Origin: Saccharopolyspora phatthalungensis
GTDB lineage: Bacteria > Actinomycetota > Actinomycetes > Mycobacteriales > Pseudonocardiaceae
Assembly (NCBI RefSeq): GCF_014203395.1
Contig: NZ_JACHIW010000003.1
Span: 62,001 to 126,000, forward strand
Direction: 5' to 3'
DNA length: 64,000 nucleotides
Under the pieces are notes generated by a model. It was not told the DNA's origin, searched no databases, and saw only the letters and a program-made list of their open reading frames with translations. The translations under genes were made by a program, and so were the position numbers. This document shows, piece after piece, positions 36,394 through 45,313 of the stretch (within the stretch, counting starts at the first letter, position 1; each line of letters starts with the position of its first letter).

Positions 36394-36742
36394 CGAGAAC
36401 ACACCCGGTCCTGGATTGATCCTTTGCGACCCGCTGCCCTGATCCCTGCTGGCGCGGCGTGTCCTCAGCTCTCCTGGCGCGCCAGGAGACGTAGGAGGCC
36501 CGGAACCGGAAGTTCTGCTTACTCTGCCCGAAGGTAGAAATGTAATGACAGCAAGCGAAAGTTGCAGTTAACTTGCCGCGTGGCAATGAAGCAGCACCTG
36601 GTAAACGCGCGTTCCCGGACTAAGTTCTTGGGCACGTGCCGACACACGCTGCGCTACCCGTCCAATCCGTTCACCGAGGGCCTCTCGCAGGGACAGAGAA
36701 CCTCCCGGCAGCGACGATCACGAGAGCTTTGAGGTGATTTTG
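36394..36742. promoter_or_regulatory. Regulatory region upstream of the MHS transporter, with two dyads
   Basis: A 349-bp gap without a gene. It contains a perfect 20-bp palindrome TCTCCTGGCGCGCCAGGAGA at 36470-36489 and a second dyad TTGCCgcgtGGCAA at 36573-36586. The latter, in a more A/T-rich part, could be a LysR or other activator site for the transporter/D-glutamate cyclase pair. Confidence 0.5.
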
Positions 36743-38065
36743 ATGGCTGCATCCTCGCCAACAAACACTCCTTCCGAGGTTACGCCTGTGGATCGAACGC
36801 AACACGCCGACCGGCGTCGCGCGGCAACTAGTTCGTTCATTGGCACGACAATCGAATGGTATGACTACTTCATCTATGGAACAGCGGCGGCGCTGGTATT
36901 CCCGAAGGTCTTTTTCGGTAATCTAAGTGGCTCCGTTGCACTCTTGGTGTCACTCGTCTCCTTCGCGGTAGCCTTCATCCTGCGCCCGGTCGGCGGCGCT
37001 GTCTTCGGACATTTCGGAGACAAGCTGGGGCGCAAGAGGATGCTGCTGATCACGCTGATCGGTATGGGTATCTGCACCGGTTTAATCGGCTTGCTTCCCG
37101 CGCAGCAGACCATCGGCGTGGCCGCGCCGCTCCTTCTGCTCTTCCTCCGGATGGTTCAGGGCTTTATGCTCGGCGGTGAGTGGGGCGGGGCAGCCCTTAT
37201 GACGGTTGAACACGCGCCGACGCACCGTCGGGGTCTTTACGGCAGCACTATGCAGGCTGGCGCCCCGGCAGGTTTACTCTTGTCCGCTGGAGCCTTCGCC
37301 GCCGTCTCTGCACTGCCACGCGAGCAATTTCTTGCCTGGGGTTGGCGAATTCCCTTCCTGGTCAGCTTCGCACTGCTGGGTCTAGGTCTCTACATCCGTC
37401 TCCGCGTCACCGAACCCCCGGTGTTCCGAAAACTGTCGGAGGAGAGCCGGACTGCTACCCTGCCGATTAAGGAGTTGCTGGCCAACGAGAAGCGTAAGAT
37501 CCTGATACTTGCGTTTCTCCAGACCGCCGCCAACGTCGGCTATTTCCTGATCACTGTCTATGCTCTCACTTATGTGACCGAAGAGGTCGGCATGTCGCCC
37601 ACATTGGCCTCCCTGGGACTTGTGGTCGGGGCCGCGGTCGACCTGTGCCTTCAGCCGGTCTTCGGATGGGCCTCTGACAGATTCGGTCGACGCCGAGTGT
37701 ACGCTTTCGGCTGCGCGTTCATCGGGGTCTACGCGTTCCCATTCTTCTTGCTCCTCGATAGCGGCAATGGGGCTCTTGTCATCCTCGCCTTCAGCCTCGG
37801 ACTCGGAATCGGACACGCTGCGACCGGATCGCTGCACGGCACGATCTTCGCCGAGCAGTTCCCAACCCGCTACCGATACACGGGAGCGTCGGTCGCCTAC
37901 CAAATTTCCGGTGTGATCTCGAGCGCTCCCACTCCGGCGTTAGCGGCAGTCCTGGTGGCAACTTTCGGAAGCGCGCAGTTCGTTGCTTGGTACGTCGTTC
38001 TTGCGGCCGTCATTAGCTTGATCTGCACCCTATGTCTCAGGGAAACGTTCCGAGCGAATCTCTGA
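36743..38065 (+). CDS. MFS transporter, metabolite:H+ symporter (MHS) family
   Basis: A 440-aa protein with 12 predicted helices. The MHS signatures are present: SSFIGTTIEWYDYFIYGTAA in helix 1 and FGHFGDKLGRKRMLL in the loop 2-3. Substrates of the family are organic acids and betaines such as shikimate, proline, citrate or ketoglutarate. I use the ATG at 36743, which has GAGGTG 6 bp upstream; a GTG at 36734 is in frame. It lies 66 bp before the D-glutamate-cyclase gene, so it may import that enzyme's substrate. Confidence 0.88.
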   Translation: MAASSPTNTPSEVTPVDRTQHADRRRAATSSFIGTTIEWYDYFIYGTAAALVFPKVFFGNLSGSVALLVSLVSFAVAFILRPVGGAVFGHFGDKLGRKRMLLITLIGMGICTGLIGLLPAQQTIGVAAPLLLLFLRMVQGFMLGGEWGGAALMTVEHAPTHRRGLYGSTMQAGAPAGLLLSAGAFAAVSALPREQFLAWGWRIPFLVSFALLGLGLYIRLRVTEPPVFRKLSEESRTATLPIKELLANEKRKILILAFLQTAANVGYFLITVYALTYVTEEVGMSPTLASLGLVVGAAVDLCLQPVFGWASDRFGRRRVYAFGCAFIGVYAFPFFLLLDSGNGALVILAFSLGLGIGHAATGSLHGTIFAEQFPTRYRYTGASVAYQISGVISSAPTPALAAVLVATFGSAQFVAWYVVLAAVISLICTLCLRETFRANL

Positions 38066-38131
38066 CTCGCGGGCACCTGTCGATGCTAATTGCTTACAGT
38101 CTGGTCCGTTTCGTCGTTTAAAGGAGAAACC

Positions 38132-39145
38132 GTGCCCAAGATCCTCGCCGAGAACATTGACAGGATCATTACAACCGAACTGCGCCCGACGGGAACGTTG
38201 CCCAGGGGAGTGACCGGACGCCTGTACGAGGCCGCTCGGCAGCGCTCGAAGGACCCACTCTGCTACGTGATGGCGGCCGAGCTCAAGGATTGCGTCCGGT
38301 CAGGCGACCGCGTCGTCATCGTGACCGGCGCGGGCGGCCCGCCCTATATGCCCAGTGGCGAGATCGACGGTCTTCTGGGCTCGACCGCCCTCGCGCGAAT
38401 TCTTGCTATCGGGCTCGATGCGGACGTGCACATAGTGGTAGAGGAGCGATTCACGGCGCCCATGACGGCGGTCCTACGCGCCGGCGAGCTTAATGTCCGC
38501 GACGGCTCCCCGTGGCCCGGCTCGGTAGCGCTGCATGTCTCGCCCGAGGGTCTCACGCAATCTGAAGACTTTTCGGGACGGCTCCTCGGAGAGCTAGATC
38601 CGTCGGCCGTTATCGCAATTGAGAAGATCGGAGTAAACAGCAAGGGGGTCATTCACGGCGTCACCGGCCTTCCGTGGACGGACGTCCACTTCAACGCGAA
38701 GCCCCTCTTCGACGGTGCCCGAGCAAGTGGTGCGAGGACCTTTGGAATTGGAGACGGCGGCAACGAAGTCGGCTGGGGTGGAGTAACTGAGGTCGCGGAG
38801 ATTATGCCGCATGGGAGGGTCTGCCAGTGCGGCTGCGGTGGAGGAATTGCCTGCGCGGTCGAGACCGACATCCTCGTTCACGCTGCGATCTCTAACTGGG
38901 GAGGATACGGCGTCGCGGCCATGCTGGGCTACCTGCTACGACGACCCGATCTCGTGCCCGACGCCGACTACGTGGAACGAATTCTGACGACTGCGGCGGC
39001 GTCCGGCGCAGTCTGTGGCTGGTACTCACGGCCGATGCTCTCGGACGACGGTGTTCCGCTCAAAGCCCACCGCGCGATTGCCACAATGCTAAAAACCGCG
39101 GTCGAGCAGGCGCACATCGAGTTCGCCGAATCATCGTCACATTAG
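38132..39145 (+). CDS. DUF4392 / D-glutamate cyclase-like protein
   Basis: A 337-aa protein with the DUF4392 domain, known in vertebrate mitochondria as D-glutamate cyclase (D-glutamate to 5-oxo-D-proline). Landmarks are VVIVTGAGGPPYMPSGEIDG, AVIAIEKIGVNSKGVIHGVT, and the Gly/Cys-rich GIGDGGNEVGWG and CQCGCGGGIACAV. The GTG at 38132 follows AAAGGAGAAA. It shares an operon with an MHS transporter, and a LysR gene follows. Suggests use of a D-amino acid or related acid as nutrient; the bacterial reaction is inferred. Confidence 0.82.
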   Translation: MPKILAENIDRIITTELRPTGTLPRGVTGRLYEAARQRSKDPLCYVMAAELKDCVRSGDRVVIVTGAGGPPYMPSGEIDGLLGSTALARILAIGLDADVHIVVEERFTAPMTAVLRAGELNVRDGSPWPGSVALHVSPEGLTQSEDFSGRLLGELDPSAVIAIEKIGVNSKGVIHGVTGLPWTDVHFNAKPLFDGARASGARTFGIGDGGNEVGWGGVTEVAEIMPHGRVCQCGCGGGIACAVETDILVHAAISNWGGYGVAAMLGYLLRRPDLVPDADYVERILTTAAASGAVCGWYSRPMLSDDGVPLKAHRAIATMLKTAVEQAHIEFAESSSH

Positions 39146-39347
39146 ACTGATACGGCTGCGCGAAGCCACCGTCATGGTAAACTGACAGGCCAATGCGCCA
39201 ACGTTTCTCGCCCGAACAAGTGCGTTGATCATGTGACGCCCGACCTGCCAATTGCGGCTGCCTGGTTTTATCCTTCGCGGCGGACCCGTCTTGTGATGGG
39301 ACGGCTCGTCACGCGGGGCGGGCGAGCGGGGCAGAGGAGGATCCATC

Positions 39348-40247
39348 GTGGTCAGCGTCCAAAGACTGTGGCTGCTACAGCAGCTTTCCTCGCTCGGAAC
39401 GGTGTCCGCGGTGGCCGAAGCGGAGCATATGACCCGACCAGCCGTCTCGCAGCAACTAGCCAAGCTGGAGTCCGAAACCGGTGTGCCATTACTACAGAGG
39501 TCTGGTCGGAATGTCGAACTGACTGGCGCGGGGCGCGCGTTGCTCGAAAAGGCTCAGCGGTTGTTCGAAGAGCTCGAACTTGTCAATATTCACATCGAGG
39601 AGCAGCGAACCGGCGCTGGTGGTGAGGTCCGGATTGGCGGCTTCTCATCGGCTCTCGTGGGCCTAGCGGTGCCTGCCATGGAAGAGATTCAGTACAGTCT
39701 CCCTGGCGTGGCAATTCGGCTCTATGAGATGGAGCCGCGTGAGGCACTGACAGCTCTTATGAACAACCAGATCGACCTGGCCATTGTTCATGATCTGTTC
39801 TTCGACAACACCGACAAGAGGCTTGTCGCTCAACAGCAACTCTACACTGACCGATTCTATGTCATCCTTTCGCGGCAGCACAGGTATGCATCCCAGCGCG
39901 CGCTGGCGCTCTCGGACCTCGCGGACGAACTATGGGCGTTCAACGTAGCGGCCGAAAACTACTTCGACTTCGTGACCCATGCTCTGCGGTCTGCTGGGTT
40001 CGAGCCGACCCTGCTGGGACACTTCCGACAAATGTCCACGGTGCTCCACGTCGTTGCGATGAACCTCGGCGTCACGATCCTTCCCGGCATGTCTTTACAA
40101 AGCCTTCCACATGGCGTGATTGCGGTCCCGGTGTCTGAGCGGCTGGAGCGCCAGGCATTCCTCGCACACAGACGAGGTCGAGGGATCCAGCCCGCCGTTA
40201 GCGCGGTAGCAGACGCCGTGCGCTCAGTGTGCTCTGCAAGACGCTGA
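39348..40247 (+). CDS. LysR-family transcriptional regulator
   Basis: A 299-aa regulator with an N-terminal HTH (VQRLWLLQQLSSLGTVSAVA and RPAVSQQLAKLESETGVPLL) and a type 2 periplasmic-binding effector domain. The GTG at 39348 is supported by AGAGGAGG about 9 bp upstream. Located 202 bp after the D-glutamate-cyclase gene on the same strand, it probably controls the transporter/cyclase pair. The ligand is unknown. Confidence 0.85.
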   Translation: MVSVQRLWLLQQLSSLGTVSAVAEAEHMTRPAVSQQLAKLESETGVPLLQRSGRNVELTGAGRALLEKAQRLFEELELVNIHIEEQRTGAGGEVRIGGFSSALVGLAVPAMEEIQYSLPGVAIRLYEMEPREALTALMNNQIDLAIVHDLFFDNTDKRLVAQQQLYTDRFYVILSRQHRYASQRALALSDLADELWAFNVAAENYFDFVTHALRSAGFEPTLLGHFRQMSTVLHVVAMNLGVTILPGMSLQSLPHGVIAVPVSERLERQAFLAHRRGRGIQPAVSAVADAVRSVCSARR

Positions 40248-40255
40248 AGCGCCGT

Positions 40256-41026
40256 TCAAAAGCCGGTCGTGACCGCATCCACGGGCAGCGTGACGCCGGT
40301 GATGTGCGACGATGCGGCGCTGGCGAGGAAGACGATCGAGCTGTCGAGTTCGGGCTGCTGGTTCATTCGTCCCAGCGGCACGGTGCGGCAAGGAGAGCGC
40401 TTGGGGCTTTCGCCGGGCCTTTCGCCAGAGTGGAGCCCCGGTGCCACAGCGTTGACCCGAATGCCCCGGCGCGCGGTCCACTGCTGGGCGAGGTTGCGCG
40501 TGAGCCCGATCACGCCCGCTTTGCTGGCGGTGTGGTCGGACTGCGGCGCGAAGACCTGCATTAGCCCCAGCACACTGGCGACATTGATGATGCTCGACCC
40601 CGGCCTCATGACCCGGGCGCACTCCTGGGCCATCCAGTAGGCACCCATGAAATCGACATCCACGATTCGGGGGTCGACATCCGCAACCGGCCGGAAGTCG
40701 GCGCTTGCGCACAGCGCGGGGACAGTTCGGCCGACGCCCGAATTGTTGACCAGGACGTCGACCCGACCAAAAGCCTCTGCCGCAGCAGCTGCGAGCGCGG
40801 TGCAGTCCTCCGGCTCGGACACATCCGTCTGCACCGCCAGGGCCCGGCGTCCGGTGGCCAGGACGTCAGCGGCGACATCTGCCAGCTGCGCCTTGTGCCG
40901 AGCCCCGAGAACGACATCGGCTCCCGCATCGGCCAACGCGCGGGCCAAGCCCGCTCCCAGAACCGAACTCGCACCCGTGACGATGGCGACCTTCCCGTCC
41001 AGGCGGTAGGTGTCGACTACGGACAT
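40256..41026 (-). CDS. SDR-family protein with His in place of the catalytic Tyr
   Basis: A 256-aa short-chain dehydrogenase fold. It has VAIVTGASSVLGAGLARALA for cofactor binding, NNSGVG for NNAG, and INVASVLG with the active-site Ser. The usual Y-x-x-x-K reads H-T-A-S-K, encoded CAC, one base from TAC. The rest of the fold is intact and ends ITGVTLPVDAV rather than VDGG. It is divergent from a TetR gene. Either catalysis is altered or it is a non-enzymatic or decaying family member. Confidence 0.82.
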   Translation of the reverse strand: MSVVDTYRLDGKVAIVTGASSVLGAGLARALADAGADVVLGARHKAQLADVAADVLATGRRALAVQTDVSEPEDCTALAAAAAEAFGRVDVLVNNSGVGRTVPALCASADFRPVADVDPRIVDVDFMGAYWMAQECARVMRPGSSIINVASVLGLMQVFAPQSDHTASKAGVIGLTRNLAQQWTARRGIRVNAVAPGLHSGERPGESPKRSPCRTVPLGRMNQQPELDSSIVFLASAASSHITGVTLPVDAVTTGF

Positions 41027-41360
41027 GGAGTTCCTTCTGCATTGGTCGGCATGTTCCCGCAGCTGGTCGTGTGCCTGTGATAACGGCCAGTACGTGCTCG
41101 GCCGCGCGGATGGTCTCCTCGGATCGCCGGAGTCATGACCCGCTGTCATGGCGCCCGCGGTGAGCCTCTGCGCGGTCACGCCGAACTTCAAGTGGGCGAA
41201 CGGGTCAACGACCAGGGGCACGATCCTGCGCGCAGCCTTGCGCGTGGCGGCGCGGACCTCGGGGGCCGGAGCGAGAGTGTGCGACCTCATGCGATCACCT
41301 ACCGGGGTTTACGCTGTATCAAATTTCTGTACACCGTTCCTTGGCGGGTATGCTAACCCC
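41027..41360. promoter_or_regulatory. SDR / TetR divergent promoter region
   Basis: A 334-bp intergenic region. A/T-rich sequence at 41310-41340 (GTATCAAATTTCTGTACACC) lies about 25-50 bp before the TetR start and probably contains its promoter and operator. No gene is seen. Confidence 0.45.
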
Positions 41361-42053
41361 ATGACACGCCCTGCATCCAGCCCCAACAAGCGATCCGCCC
41401 CGCGCGGCTCAGGGCCTGCCGACGTCTCCCACGACGACGTGGTGCGTGTGGCGCTCGAACTCGCCGCGGCCAACGGTCTCGACGCGCTATCGATCAGAGG
41501 GGTCGCCTCCACGCTCGGCATCTCGCCGATGTCGATCTACCGCTTCGTGGCGTCGAAGGACGAACTGCTCGACGCGATGGTCCTGAAGGTGCTCGACCGG
41601 ATGGAGATCCCCTACATCGCGGCCACCGACTGGCGTGAGCGGATCGTAAAGACCATGCTCGCCTGGCGGGACCTCATCGAAGATCAGCCAGGCGTCGTTC
41701 AGATACTCATCAACCGGCGGATGCCGGCCGGATCGCCGGGCCTGGGACGCCTCGCCGAGCAGGTACTCGCGGCACTCGAGCACGGGGGCATCACCGGAAC
41801 GGCCGCGGCACGCGCCTTCTGGCACATCTTCTCGTTCACATTCGGGCACATCATCTTCGAACGAGCCCGATCTCAGATCGACGATCAACACCAAGCCGAC
41901 GCACGCGACGACATGCACCAAACCGCGCGCGACCACGGGTTCGCCCACGTCGCGGAACTCGCCACTCAGCTCACCCAGATCGACGCGCGCGGTCGCCTCG
42001 ACGATGCGCTTCGGGTACTCCTAGTGGGCCTCACACACCCTGCCGAACAGTGA
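41361..42053 (+). CDS. TetR-family transcriptional regulator
   Basis: A 230-aa repressor-type protein. The N-terminal HTH reads DVVRVALELAAANGLDALSI and ISPMSIYRFVASKDELLDAM (about residues 25-70), followed by a helical C-terminal ligand domain of the TetR_C type. Start ATG at 41361; upstream open frame is intergenic. It is divergent from the His-substituted SDR gene, which it probably represses. Confidence 0.88.
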   Translation: MTRPASSPNKRSAPRGSGPADVSHDDVVRVALELAAANGLDALSIRGVASTLGISPMSIYRFVASKDELLDAMVLKVLDRMEIPYIAATDWRERIVKTMLAWRDLIEDQPGVVQILINRRMPAGSPGLGRLAEQVLAALEHGGITGTAAARAFWHIFSFTFGHIIFERARSQIDDQHQADARDDMHQTARDHGFAHVAELATQLTQIDARGRLDDALRVLLVGLTHPAEQ

Positions 42054-42309
42054 CATTGTCACCGGAGCCGCGCTCGGCCGGTGAGACTGGTCAGGTCGCG
42101 TAGTCAACCGTCGCGAGTTCGCCGTGAGAATGGCTGTGAGTGATCACCGGGCTGATGGGTGCTCTGGCTGTCTTGTTTTCTTTGCGGGGCCCGGATTCTG
42201 TGGGCTGCTCACGGTGTGATGGGTGCGGGGGAGACCGCGTGGTGGGCAGTGTTTCGGTTCGCCGATCATGTGGCTGTGGTCGTCGACGTGCGCGGCGGGA
42301 GCAGTGGAT

Positions 42310-43398
42310 TCACGGCAGGGCTGGGCCGAGTAGTGCTTCGTAGGCCTCGGTTCTCAGTGTTTGGCCCTTGATTTGGGCTGTTGTCTCGGCCGTTAGCAGG
42401 CCCGCTTCGGGGGCGTAGGTGGCGCCGTGGGTGGGGCCCAGCGGCAGGGCGATGGAGGGTGCCGCTGGGGTGTAGGCGCTGAGGTTTTGGTCGCCCAGGA
42501 TGAGGGTTCGGATGTTCGCCGCCGCGATCCTGGCGTGTTCTCCGGCGGCCTTGGCCATCTTGGCTTCGGGTATGGCGGTGACGTCGCCGATGGCGAACAC
42601 GGTGGGCGCGTCGGGTAGGTGCAGCTCGGGGGTGACCTCGATGGCGCCGGTCGGCGTGCGGGCCGCCTCCAGGCCGCCGGCAAGGTAGTCGCTGTTCGGG
42701 CGGATTCCGTAGCAGCGGAACCAGATGTCCGCGGCGATTTCGCGGCCTCGAGTCGTGGTCGCGGTGAACCCCTTGACCTCGCCGGGTTCGGAGGGTGGGT
42801 CCTCGTGAAGCGGTGCGCCGAGTACGAGTTCCACGTTCAGCTCCGCTAGTTGGCGGCGCAGTTCGGTCCGGAGCTCCGCTGGGAGGCCGCCGACCAGGAT
42901 GTCGTGGGCCGGATCGACGATCGTCACCGCTTTGTCCGGCCATGCCGCCTTCAGCTCGCCGGCCAGCTCGAGGCCGACTGGGCCGGCGCCGAGCAGCAAG
43001 ACGTGCTCGGCTCGCGTCAACTCGTCGTAGGTGGCGCGGATTCTGGCCTTCGCTGAAGCGCTGTCTGCCACGTCGAATTTCGCCGGGAATGGGTAGGTGG
43101 AACCGGTGGCCAGCACAATGTAGTCGGCGTCGAACCGCCGTCCGGAATCCAACGTCACGCCCGCTGGATCCACTTTCCTGGCACGGTCGCGGACCACCCG
43201 GCCTCGGTTGAGCAGTTCGTCGTAGGGGTAGAACAGTCGGTGCGCCCAGGCGGGATCGACTAGGCCGCGCAGTGCGGCCACGTTGTGGACGAACGCGTCC
43301 CGGGGTTCGACGAGGACGACGTGGGCCACGTCGTCGAGGTCCTTGGCTGCGGCGATCCCGGCGTATCCGCCGCCGATCACGACCACGGTCGGATCCAT
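42310..43398 (-). CDS. FAD-dependent pyridine nucleotide oxidoreductase (NDH-2/AIF-like)
   Basis: A 362-aa flavoprotein with two Rossmann dinucleotide motifs: VVVIGGGYAGIAAAKDL at the N-terminus for FAD and HVLLLGAGPVGLELAGEL for NAD(P). A C-terminal FAD contact reads PTVFAIGDVTAIPE. It is shorter than membrane NDH-2 enzymes and lacks an obvious membrane anchor. The start at 43398 has AGGAGTGG upstream. It faces a MarR gene across an operator, which suggests induction by a redox-active or phenolic compound. Confidence 0.84.
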   Translation of the reverse strand: MDPTVVVIGGGYAGIAAAKDLDDVAHVVLVEPRDAFVHNVAALRGLVDPAWAHRLFYPYDELLNRGRVVRDRARKVDPAGVTLDSGRRFDADYIVLATGSTYPFPAKFDVADSASAKARIRATYDELTRAEHVLLLGAGPVGLELAGELKAAWPDKAVTIVDPAHDILVGGLPAELRTELRRQLAELNVELVLGAPLHEDPPSEPGEVKGFTATTTRGREIAADIWFRCYGIRPNSDYLAGGLEAARTPTGAIEVTPELHLPDAPTVFAIGDVTAIPEAKMAKAAGEHARIAAANIRTLILGDQNLSAYTPAAPSIALPLGPTHGATYAPEAGLLTAETTAQIKGQTLRTEAYEALLGPALP

Positions 43399-43435
43399 GA
43401 CCACTCCTAGTTCGCGATACATACCGTTGGTGTCA

Positions 43436-43452
43436 CGAACTAAACTAGTTCG
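43436..43452. promoter_or_regulatory. MarR-type operator between the NDH-like gene and marR
   Basis: CGAACTAAACTAGTTCG has 6-bp arms CGAACT/AGTTCG around AAACT. A further CTAGTTCGCG half-site lies at about 43407-43416 and a CGAAC at 43459. The site lies in the middle of the divergent intergenic region. Confidence 0.68.
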
Positions 43453-43495
43453 CACCACGAACCGATGTCAACTAGACTGGGCTCGGAGGTGCGGG

Positions 43496-43927
43496 ATGAC
43501 CAGGACGACCGAGTTGGGGTTGGCCGCCGGGCTCGTGCGGTTGGCGAATCTCGTGAACCGCGTCTTCGCCGACGTCGCCCGCGAGCACGGCATTACCCCG
43601 CAGCAGGCGCAGCTGCTGTGCAAGCTCATTCAGGGGCCGGTCGGGATGGCCGAGCTCGGACGCAAGCTGGACTTGGAGAAGTCCAGCCTGACCGGACTGG
43701 TCGACCGCGCTGAGCGCCGCGGCTTGGTGCGGCGCGTGCGAGACCGGCGAGACCGGCGAGCCTGCTTGATCGAGCTGACCGACGACGGGACCCGGATTGC
43801 CTTCGAAACCCACCAGGTCGTGTGCGACGAGTTGGAGAAGGCTGCCGTCGAGGTGCCCGTCGCCGACCAGGAACGCATGACCGACGTCATCGCGCGGATC
43901 GCACCCGATGCCCCGGAGCAGGGGTAG
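43496..43927 (+). CDS. MarR-family transcriptional regulator
   Basis: A 143-aa winged-helix regulator. DNA-binding parts are MAELGRKLDLEKSSLTGLVD and RAERRGLVRRVRDRRDRR (recognition helix and wing). Start ATG at 43496 with GGAGG 7 bp upstream. Divergent from the NDH-like flavoprotein, with the dyad at 43436 between them, so it is probably its repressor and autoregulated. Confidence 0.9.
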   Translation: MTRTTELGLAAGLVRLANLVNRVFADVAREHGITPQQAQLLCKLIQGPVGMAELGRKLDLEKSSLTGLVDRAERRGLVRRVRDRRDRRACLIELTDDGTRIAFETHQVVCDELEKAAVEVPVADQERMTDVIARIAPDAPEQG

Positions 43928-44010
43928 CAAGGCAGCGGGCATCACCCGTCGCCGGTCGATGCCCGTGTGCATGCCGGGACAGTTCGGCCCGTCGAGCGCC
44001 GAATCTGTGG

Positions 44011-44337
44011 TTACCGTCCGATCTGCGCCATCGGTACGGCGGCTTGGCTCGATTCGTTGTGGAAGACGCCGAAGTACGGGTCCCATTCGCTGATCCACAG
44101 GTCGGCGACCTGTCCCTCGATCATGAACGGGTCGGTGTCAATGATCGCCTGGGCCGCGTCGCGATCGGGCGCTTTGACAAGCAGCAGTGCTGAGCGGACG
44201 TCGGTGCCCACGGTCGGCCCGGAGGCGACGAGTGAGCCGTCCTGGAGCCGGTCGAGAAGCCAGTCGAGGTGGGGTTCGAGGTGTTGTGCCCATCCCTGCT
44301 CGTCGGGGTGGCTGTAGTGCACGAGGAAGAAGCTCAC
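44011..44337 (-). CDS. YciI-family protein
   Basis: A 108-aa ferredoxin-like fold protein. It starts MSFFLVHYSHPDEQGW, contains HLDWLLDRLQDGSLVASGPT with the conserved His-Asp pair of the family, and later ADRDAAQAI-like and DPFMIEGQVADLWISEWDPY. Family members act as small hydrolases or dehydrochlorinases on aromatic or lactone substrates. Last gene of the eight-gene leftward operon starting at 51379. Confidence 0.83.
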   Translation of the reverse strand: MSFFLVHYSHPDEQGWAQHLEPHLDWLLDRLQDGSLVASGPTVGTDVRSALLLVKAPDRDAAQAIIDTDPFMIEGQVADLWISEWDPYFGVFHNESSQAAVPMAQIGR

Positions 44338-44367
44338 GAATGGCCTTTCGGTGGAGTTGAGGAGAGT

Positions 44368-45303
44368 TCACCAGGCGAAGGACAGCGGCTGGGTGGACTG
44401 GCCCGCAGCCGGTACCGGATCGGTGTGCCGGACGAATCCTTTGCTGGGTGCGCCGATCTCGTCGGCGAGCCAGTTGGCGGTGTCGATGAGCCGGGGCAGG
44501 TCGATGCCGGTGGGCACGCCGGCCAGTTCGAGCAGTTGCACGGCGTCTTCCGTGCACACGCCGCCGCCCTGGGTTCCTGGCATGGCCGGATGGCCGCCAC
44601 TGCCCGCGAGCGAGGTGTCGATGTTGCGGATGCCGAGTTCGATGAGGGGGAGAAGGGCGGCGAGGCCCATGCCGCGGCCGTCGTGGATCTGCACGGTGAG
44701 GTGGTCCGCGGGGACATGGTTGAGTGCGGCGTTGACGAGTTCGCGGATCTGGGGTGGCGCGGCGTAGCCGGCGGAGTCGGCGAGGATCCAGCGGTCCACG
44801 CCGATGTCCAGCAGTCGACGGGCCAGCGGTTCGAGTTCCTCGCCGCCGCGCGCGGGGCCAGTGGGCCCGCCCCAGGCAAAGATGAGGTAGGTGCCAAGCA
44901 CGATGTCGTGGTCCGCGGCGAACGCCGCCATGCGCTCGAGCGCGGCGAGGGATTCGGCGGTGGACTGGCCGATGTTGGCGCGGGCGAACTCCTCGTCGGC
45001 CGACAGCAGGAAGGACGCCGTGTCGGCACCCGCGTCAACCGCGCGGGCGAGGCCGCGGATGTTTCCGACGCAGCAACCCAGGCTGAGCCCGGGTACTCGT
45101 GGGATCTTCGCGAACACCTTCTCAGCGTCGGCGAGGCCCGGGACCAGGTCGGGCCGGACGAACGAGGACAGCTCGAACGAGCGGATGCCGGCGTCGAGGA
45201 GCCGTCGCACGAGCTCGATCTTCACCTCGGTCGGGACCACGTGATCTTGGAAGGTGAGGCGTGGCGCGATCTCGCGGATGCGCACTCTCTCGGTCTGGGG
45301 CAT
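44368..45303 (-). CDS. Divergent hydroxymethylglutaryl-CoA lyase-like aldolase
   Basis: A 311-aa TIM-barrel protein of the HMG-CoA lyase branch of the DRE-TIM superfamily. The barrel is intact (ELVRRLLDAGIRSFELSSFV, FDxSxAG region as IDTSLAGSGGHP, CTEDAVQLLE). Key positions differ from true HMG-CoA lyase: PRDGLQ is PRLTFQ (Asp ligand to L16), VHFHD is VQIHD, and GNVATED is GGVCTED. At least three metal-site residues are thus changed. It probably cleaves a different hydroxyacyl-CoA or hydroxy acid. Start ATG at 45303. Confidence 0.78.
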   Translation of the reverse strand: MPQTERVRIREIAPRLTFQDHVVPTEVKIELVRRLLDAGIRSFELSSFVRPDLVPGLADAEKVFAKIPRVPGLSLGCCVGNIRGLARAVDAGADTASFLLSADEEFARANIGQSTAESLAALERMAAFAADHDIVLGTYLIFAWGGPTGPARGGEELEPLARRLLDIGVDRWILADSAGYAAPPQIRELVNAALNHVPADHLTVQIHDGRGMGLAALLPLIELGIRNIDTSLAGSGGHPAMPGTQGGGVCTEDAVQLLELAGVPTGIDLPRLIDTANWLADEIGAPSKGFVRHTDPVPAAGQSTQPLSFAW

Positions 45304-45313
45304 GGTTCGTTCC

